From Candidatus Omnitrophota bacterium (lineage in GTDB: Bacteria; Omnitrophota; Gorgyraeia; Gygaellales; Profunditerraquicolaceae): a DNA stretch of 64,000 nucleotides. The translations under genes and the position numbers were made by a program. The DNA lies in NCBI GenBank assembly GCA_026387315.1, contig JAPLLY010000015.1:24726-88725 (forward strand), given 5' to 3'. Every line of letters begins with the position of its first letter. Position 1 is the stretch's first letter. Below are positions 59,838-64,000 of the stretch, piece after piece. Under the pieces are notes generated by a model. That model had not been told where the DNA came from, made no database searches, and worked only from the letters and a program-made list of their open reading frames with translations.

Positions 59838-61021
59838 AAGAATTTATAGAGGGTTCACACGCGATAGCGCAAATTATTAAGGCTTGCCAGCCAGGGGTAA
59901 TTTCTGCCTATCCCATAACGCCTCAGACACATATTGTTGAAGATCTGGCTCAGATTGTGGCTAATGGCGAACTTAAAGCGCAGTTTGTTAATGTCGAAAG
60001 CGAACATTCTGCGGCTTCGGTAGTATTAGGCGCTTCGGCTACCGGCGTGCGGGTTTATACCGCTACCAGTTCCCAAGGGTTATTCTATATGCAGGAGGTA
60101 GTTTTTAATATCGCTGGTATGCGTCTGCCGGTAGTGATGACCTGCGCTAACCGCGCGATAAGCGCTCCGATAAATATTTGGAATGACCAGCAGGACTCTA
60201 TATCTTTGCGGGATGCCGGATGGTTCCAAATTTACGCCGAGGATAATCAGGAAGCAGTGGATTTTCACTTGATTGGTTACCGATTAGCCGAAGATAAACG
60301 GGTGATGTTGCCGGTGATGGTTTGTATGGATGGTTTTATACTCACCCACGGTATGGAAACAGTGGATATGCCGGAGCAGGACAAAGTAAATAAATTTTTG
60401 CCTAGCTATAATCCTTTATATAAATTAGACCCAGCGGAGCCTATCTCCATGGGGCTCTTAGCTGATCCGGATTATTACCTGGAAGCACGATTTGCTATTC
60501 AAGAAACAATGAAAGCATCGCTAGGCTATTTATCTGAAATCAGTGGTGAGTTTAATACGGTTTTTGGCCGGGATTATCAAGATTTACTGGTCGAAGAATA
60601 CCAGGTTAAGGATGCCGATAAGGTGATTGTAGCGATGGGTTCAGTTTGTGGTACGATCAAGGAAGCGGTGGACCAACAGCGTGCCAAAGGTAAAAAGGTA
60701 GGGCTTTTGCGTATTATTACCTATCGTCCATTTCCTTACGCCAGGGTTTATGAAGCATTAAAAAATGTGGCTAGAGTGGCGGTTTTAGATAAAGCAGTTT
60801 CTTTAGGAGCTTACGCGCCGATTGCCGTAGAGATGAAGGCGGCATTTTATGGCAAAAAGAAAGGACCTAAAGTAATCAGCGGTTTTGTCGGTGGTTTAGG
60901 CGGAAGAGATATTACTTTAGAATCTATACATGAAGTATTTAGAAGATTGACGGCTAAGGAAGTTAACTCTGATTTTATAGATTTAAAGCCAGAGTTACTT
61001 AAGGAAGATTATGGAAAATAG
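59834..61021 (+). CDS. porA: pyruvate:ferredoxin oxidoreductase alpha subunit
   Basis: 395 aa. Starts GSHAIAQIIKACQPGVISAYPITPQT; NVESEHSAASVVLGAS near 55 with the TPP-activating Glu; MTCANRAISAPINIWNDQQDS near 108 is the PorA signature that separates pyruvate enzymes from 2-oxoglutarate ones. Overlaps porB by 11 nt. Confidence 0.95.
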   Translation: MKEFIEGSHAIAQIIKACQPGVISAYPITPQTHIVEDLAQIVANGELKAQFVNVESEHSAASVVLGASATGVRVYTATSSQGLFYMQEVVFNIAGMRLPVVMTCANRAISAPINIWNDQQDSISLRDAGWFQIYAEDNQEAVDFHLIGYRLAEDKRVMLPVMVCMDGFILTHGMETVDMPEQDKVNKFLPSYNPLYKLDPAEPISMGLLADPDYYLEARFAIQETMKASLGYLSEISGEFNTVFGRDYQDLLVEEYQVKDADKVIVAMGSVCGTIKEAVDQQRAKGKKVGLLRIITYRPFPYARVYEALKNVARVAVLDKAVSLGAYAPIAVEMKAAFYGKKKGPKVISGFVGGLGGRDITLESIHEVFRRLTAKEVNSDFIDLKPELLKEDYGK

Positions 61022-61889
61022 CCCTTTATTTAAATCCGGACATACTGCTTGCGCCGGCTGTGGCCAGGCGATTGCCGCGCGTTTAGTGGTGGAAGCGGCC
61101 GGAGTAAATACGATTATTGCTAATAATACCGGCTGCCTGGAAGTTTTTTCTACCAAATATCCGGAAACTGCCTGGGGGGTACCTTGGATTCATTCTTTGT
61201 TTGAAAATGCCGCCGCAGTGGCATCAGGTATTGAAGCGGCACTGATATATTTAGGTAAAAAAGATACAATTAATGTGATTGCCCAGGGCGGAGACGGTTC
61301 AACCGGAGATATAGGTTTACAAGCTTTAAGCGGCATGCTTGAACGCGGCCATGATATTTTGTATGTTTGTTATGATAACGAGGCTTACATGAATACGGGA
61401 ATTCAGCGTAGCGGGCTTACTCCGTTTGATACTAATACTACGACCAGCCCGTCGGGCGCGCGGTCTTCGGGAAATATCCGGCCGAAAAAACCTGTGCCGG
61501 AGATCTGCCTGGCACACGGAATTCCTTACGTGGCTTGCGCTTCCGCGGGTTTTCCGCAGGATTTAACGCGTAAAGTAAAAAAGGCTATTTCGATCAAGGG
61601 GCCCAAATATATCCAGGTGCATGTGCCTTGTCCTTTAGGCTGGCGCCATGAAACAAATCAGATGTTAACGGTAGCAAAATTAGCGGTAGAGACCGGACTT
61701 TATCCTTTATTTGAATATGAAAACGGGGTTTTAGCTAATCGTAAACAGATTGTTCCCAAACCGGTCCAAGAATATTTAAAGAGCCAGGGCAGGTTTAAAC
61801 ATCTCCTCAATAATCCTGAAGAGATTAAAAAAATCCAGGAGATTGCGGATAATAATATCAAGAAGTATAATTTGAAGTTAGAGGCTTAA
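61011..61889 (+). CDS. porB: pyruvate:ferredoxin oxidoreductase beta subunit
   Basis: 292 aa. Binds TPP and a [4Fe-4S] cluster: CAGCGQ near 16-19, NNTGCLEVFSTKYP near 40, TPP loop GGDGSTGDIGLQAL, and DNEAYMNTGIQRSG. Completes the heterotetramer. Confidence 0.96.
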   Translation: MENSPLFKSGHTACAGCGQAIAARLVVEAAGVNTIIANNTGCLEVFSTKYPETAWGVPWIHSLFENAAAVASGIEAALIYLGKKDTINVIAQGGDGSTGDIGLQALSGMLERGHDILYVCYDNEAYMNTGIQRSGLTPFDTNTTTSPSGARSSGNIRPKKPVPEICLAHGIPYVACASAGFPQDLTRKVKKAISIKGPKYIQVHVPCPLGWRHETNQMLTVAKLAVETGLYPLFEYENGVLANRKQIVPKPVQEYLKSQGRFKHLLNNPEEIKKIQEIADNNIKKYNLKLEA

Positions 61890-61904
61890 GAACAAGGGGG
61901 GGGT

Positions 61905-62384
61905 ATGGGAAAACAAGCAAGGGCAATTGTCGATTTAAGTTTAAAAGACCTGGTTAAGGATTTAAATAAAGCATATTGCGATGAGTGGCTGGCATTTTAT
62001 CTTTATTGGTATATGGCGCAAACTGTTTCCGGCCGGGCTTACGAAGATACCAAGGAAATGCTGGAAAAAATAGCTAAAGATGAATTAGAGCATGCCGCGG
62101 AATTAGCGGATTTAATTATCAAGCTAGGGGATGTCCCGGTTGCTAACCCCCTGGATTTAGAAAAGGGAGCTAATGCCGCGTATTTAATGCCTCCGAAAAA
62201 TACCGCCGATATTAATCGAATTATCCGTATCGTAGCTGAGGCTGAGGCAGGGGCAATTGAAGTTTATAATAAGCTGGCTAAGAAGACATTTGGTAAAGAT
62301 AATGTTACCTATCAGTTAGTTACCCATATCTTGAGTGAAGAAGTAGATCATGAAGAGATGTTTGAGAACCTTTTAGAAAGATGA
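61905..62384 (+). CDS. ferritin-like diiron protein
   Basis: 159 aa four-helix bundle. Probable metal ligands: E28 region (YCDEWLAFYLYWY), DELEHAAEL near 57, EAEAGAIEVY near 108 and EEVDHEEMF near 147, two E..H pairs. Resembles bacterioferritin or Dps-like ferritins; iron storage or peroxide removal is likely. Cotranscribed with por and ferredoxin genes, suiting protection of iron-sulfur enzymes. Its TGA stop shares a base with the RNA element that follows. Confidence 0.87.
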   Translation: MGKQARAIVDLSLKDLVKDLNKAYCDEWLAFYLYWYMAQTVSGRAYEDTKEMLEKIAKDELEHAAELADLIIKLGDVPVANPLDLEKGANAAYLMPPKNTADINRIIRIVAEAEAGAIEVYNKLAKKTFGKDNVTYQLVTHILSEEVDHEEMFENLLER

Positions 62385-62434
62385 CACCCCGCGCTTATTT
62401 GAGTTGCGTGGGTGTTGTCTAGGTAGACAAGGAG
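62384..62434 (+). ncRNA. two-hairpin 5' element, copy D (before the ferredoxin gene)
   Basis: Stem 1 ACACC-C-CGCGC (62384-62394) with GCGTGGGTGT (62406-62415), one G-U pair. Stem 2 TGTCT-AGGT-AGACA (62416-62429). AGGAG follows at once; ATG at 62439. Confidence 0.72.
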
Positions 62435-62438
62435 AAAT

Positions 62439-62621
62439 ATGGCAAAGGTTACCGTTGATGCTTCGACATGCGTAGGTTGTGGCTTATGTGAACAGTCATG
62501 CCCGGATGTTTTTCAGGTGCAGGGTGATGGGATTGCTCATGTTAAGTCGCAGGTTTGCGCGGCTTGTAATTTGCAGGAAGTAGCGGATTCTTGTCCGGTT
62601 AATTCGATAAAAGTAAGTTAA
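62439..62621 (+). CDS. single-cluster [4Fe-4S] ferredoxin
   Basis: 60 aa. Cluster ligands C11, C14, C17 and C52 (in DSCPV). Extra cysteines C21, C40 and C43; in Pyrococcus-type ferredoxins a disulfide sits at a comparable place. Likely electron carrier for the PFOR encoded just upstream and for NfnAB and hydrogenase. Confidence 0.96.
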   Translation: MAKVTVDASTCVGCGLCEQSCPDVFQVQGDGIAHVKSQVCAACNLQEVADSCPVNSIKVS

Positions 62622-62627
62622 AAACAA

Positions 62628-62661
62628 GGGGACGGTTCTCTTAAAAAAGAGAACCGTCCCC
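62628..62661. repeat. GGGGACGGTTCT palindrome, copy 11 (between convergent genes)
   Basis: AAAAACAAGGGG...CCCCTTGTTTTT extends the pairing beyond the core on both sides. Lies between converging genes, a place where a two-way terminator is useful; each strand ends in T-rich sequence. Confidence 0.9.
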
Positions 62662-62667
62662 TTGTTT

Positions 62668-63789
62668 TTATTGCGCCTTTTTCTTTAATTGGTCAATGAA
62701 TTCAGTGAAACGCTCGTTTTTCTTGGCGGATAATAATCCTTGGGAGAAACTTTCCTTTTCTTTAAGGAATTTGTTTTCATCGATAGGCTTAAGGGATTTA
62801 AGTTTAATGATGTAGTAGCCTTGATCATTAGAAATTACACTGCTTAGCTCTTTATCTTTTAACTTTTTAGCGTTATCCCAGAAAATCTGGACTCCCCCCA
62901 AATTTTCAATTGTGCCGTTGGATTTGAAGAAATCCGTTACCCCGTTTTTTAAGCCGCAAGAGGAGGCGGCCTGACTAAATTCCGTCTGTTTTAATTTCTC
63001 CGCGCATTCATTTATTTTTTTCTGAGCAATCTCTTTGGCGGTTTCATTGATTAAGGCATCCTTAACCTTATCCTTTATTTCTGCTAAATCCGGAATACGC
63101 GTGGGTTTATTTTCACTCGGCGGTTCTTTAAACATGGCTTTATTCTGCTGGAAGTAACTGCTGATTTCTTGATCAGTAGGTTTGATAGTTTTGGCAAAGT
63201 CAGAAAATAAGCTGGCAATGTAGTAAATGTTTAGTTCTTGGTTAGTTTTTACGTATTCCTGACGGATTTGGCCATCGTTTAATTTTACGTTTTGGGTGAT
63301 TTGATTGTAAAGTTTAGCCAGGGCTAAATTCTGGCGTGTCTGTTCTTCAAAGATACGCGCCTGTAAGCGCAAGACGTAGCGCAGGGCTTCCTGATAAATT
63401 TTATTACTAAAGCCTCCTTTATCCTGAAAATACGGCGCATTTTGGATTGCTTCAACAACTTCTTTATCTTTTACGTTGATCCTGCGCATTTTTGCTTCAT
63501 GTAAAAGGATTAATCTTTCCCAGGCCTGGCCTTCTAAATTTAAATATTTTTCGATCTCCGGGAGCTTGTCGCCGAATTGCATAATCGCCATGGTTCTTAC
63601 GGCGGACAGGGAATCCCTGAACTCTAAATTTGAGATATTCTTGCCAAAAATCTTTCCGGCTACAGAGGCCTCTTGCCGGTCGCGGCTTGCTCCTCCAAAA
63701 CCCCAGAGAGCAAATGCCGGAACAATAATTACGGCCAGCCCGATCCAGATTTTTTTTGCGGTTTTTTTGTTGCGTAATATTCTTAGCAT
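62668..63789 (-). CDS. SurA/PpiD-like periplasmic chaperone
   Basis: 373 aa from the ATG at 63789, with GGAGG 8 nt upstream. Begins with a basic stretch and one membrane segment (IWIGLAVIIVPAFALWGFGG), then a SurA N-type domain (NLEFRDSLS..., GQAWERLILLHEA). It lacks a convincing parvulin active domain in the middle; the C-terminal part (GVTDFFKSNG, SSVISNDQGYYIIKLKSL) is parvulin-like but partial. Helps fold exported proteins, likely anchored like PpiD. Confidence 0.85.
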   Translation of the reverse strand: MLRILRNKKTAKKIWIGLAVIIVPAFALWGFGGASRDRQEASVAGKIFGKNISNLEFRDSLSAVRTMAIMQFGDKLPEIEKYLNLEGQAWERLILLHEAKMRRINVKDKEVVEAIQNAPYFQDKGGFSNKIYQEALRYVLRLQARIFEEQTRQNLALAKLYNQITQNVKLNDGQIRQEYVKTNQELNIYYIASLFSDFAKTIKPTDQEISSYFQQNKAMFKEPPSENKPTRIPDLAEIKDKVKDALINETAKEIAQKKINECAEKLKQTEFSQAASSCGLKNGVTDFFKSNGTIENLGGVQIFWDNAKKLKDKELSSVISNDQGYYIIKLKSLKPIDENKFLKEKESFSQGLLSAKKNERFTEFIDQLKKKAQ

Positions 63790-63804
63790 TTTTTGTTCCT
63801 CCAA

Positions 63805-64000
63805 TTATTTATTAATTATAAGCTAAAATATGCCAATTGCAATAGAATAAAGGACGGTTTATGGGAATGATACCATACATCATTACCCCCTCCCCTGTGA
63901 GGTAAAGTTAACGAAAGTTCTTTGTATAAGTAGAGAAATTTTTAAGAAATTAAAGGCGGCTTTGAATGAATTCGATTTAGGCCCGAAACCGGCATCACCT
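63805..64000. other. window end, no confident gene
   Basis: An open frame from about 63870 to the end reads ...SREIFKKLKAALNEFDLGPKPAS, but no start with a ribosome binding site is seen. It may be the 5' part of a gene or a degraded fragment. Confidence 0.3.

Noticed and set aside
1..64000. CRISPR array
   Set aside because: Many repeats exist but all are palindromic and dispersed; no regularly spaced direct repeats with unique spacers and no cas genes.

Overview
The window looks like chromosome of an uncultured, strictly anaerobic, Gram-negative bacterium. Lipid A genes (lpxB, an msbA-type exporter) imply an outer membrane. [FeFe]-hydrogenase maturases (HydE, HydG), Rex, NfnAB and a four-subunit pyruvate:ferredoxin oxidoreductase imply fermentative, ferredoxin- and hydrogen-based metabolism. 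Gene style, small overlapping operons and the very dense palindromic intergenic repeats would fit Candidatus Omnitrophota (OP3). That assignment is an inference from gene content; no rRNA is present to test it.

Layout. 1-7.5 kb: redox and nitrogen block (HypC-HydE fusion, rex, hydG, nfnA, nfnB, gdhA). 7.6-10.9 kb: an overlapping pair of signalling genes, a large helical protein and an HD-GYP protein, which share an N-terminal module. 11-13.9 kb: carA and the N-terminal half of carB. 13.9-14.8 kb: composite repeats with an IS200-type element. 14.8-19.2 kb: DUF1846, beta-CASP metallo-hydrolase, bL27-like protein, M48 protease. 19.4-21.5 kb (minus strand): lpxB and a Gfo/Idh oxidoreductase, then msbA. 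23.9-26.6 kb: rpsB-tsf-pyrH-frr. 26.7-27.2 kb: tRNA-Lys, tRNA-Leu, tRNA-Gly. 27.3-31.1 kb: ptsN-yvcK-ptsH-ptsI regulatory PTS. 31.2-37 kb: sugar nucleotidyltransferase, metK, ahcY, pfkA, class II aldolase. 37.1-44.6 kb: ilvD-ilvB-ilvN-ilvC-leuA-aroE. 44.6-53.5 kb: prepilin peptidase, malQ, ttcA, rmuC, yggU, pgeF, cutA, ccdA, a TlpA-like thioredoxin and a MetE-like protein. 53.6-58.7 kb: two large overlapping P-loop NTPase genes of unknown function with different codon habits, the best candidate for an undescribed system. 59-62.6 kb: porCDAB, a ferritin-like protein and a ferredoxin. 62.7-63.8 kb (minus strand): a SurA/PpiD-type periplasmic chaperone.

How it fits together. PFOR reduces ferredoxin, NfnAB couples ferredoxin and NADH to NADPH, and GdhA and the ilv/leu/aro genes spend NADPH on amino acids. 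Rex would sense NADH/NAD+, and HydE and HydG build the H-cluster of a hydrogenase encoded elsewhere.

Most unusual content. (1) A two-hairpin RNA element occurs four times, with compensatory base changes, three times directly before the ribosome binding site of gdhA, the aldolase gene and the ferredoxin gene. (2) Two genes start with GTG inside a 14-15 bp stem that buries ribosome binding site and start. (3) At least six classes of palindromic repeats are present, some nested three deep. One copy sits between 18-bp direct repeats and has split an ancestral gene overlap; another lies in frame inside malQ. (4) The two-gene NTPase locus.
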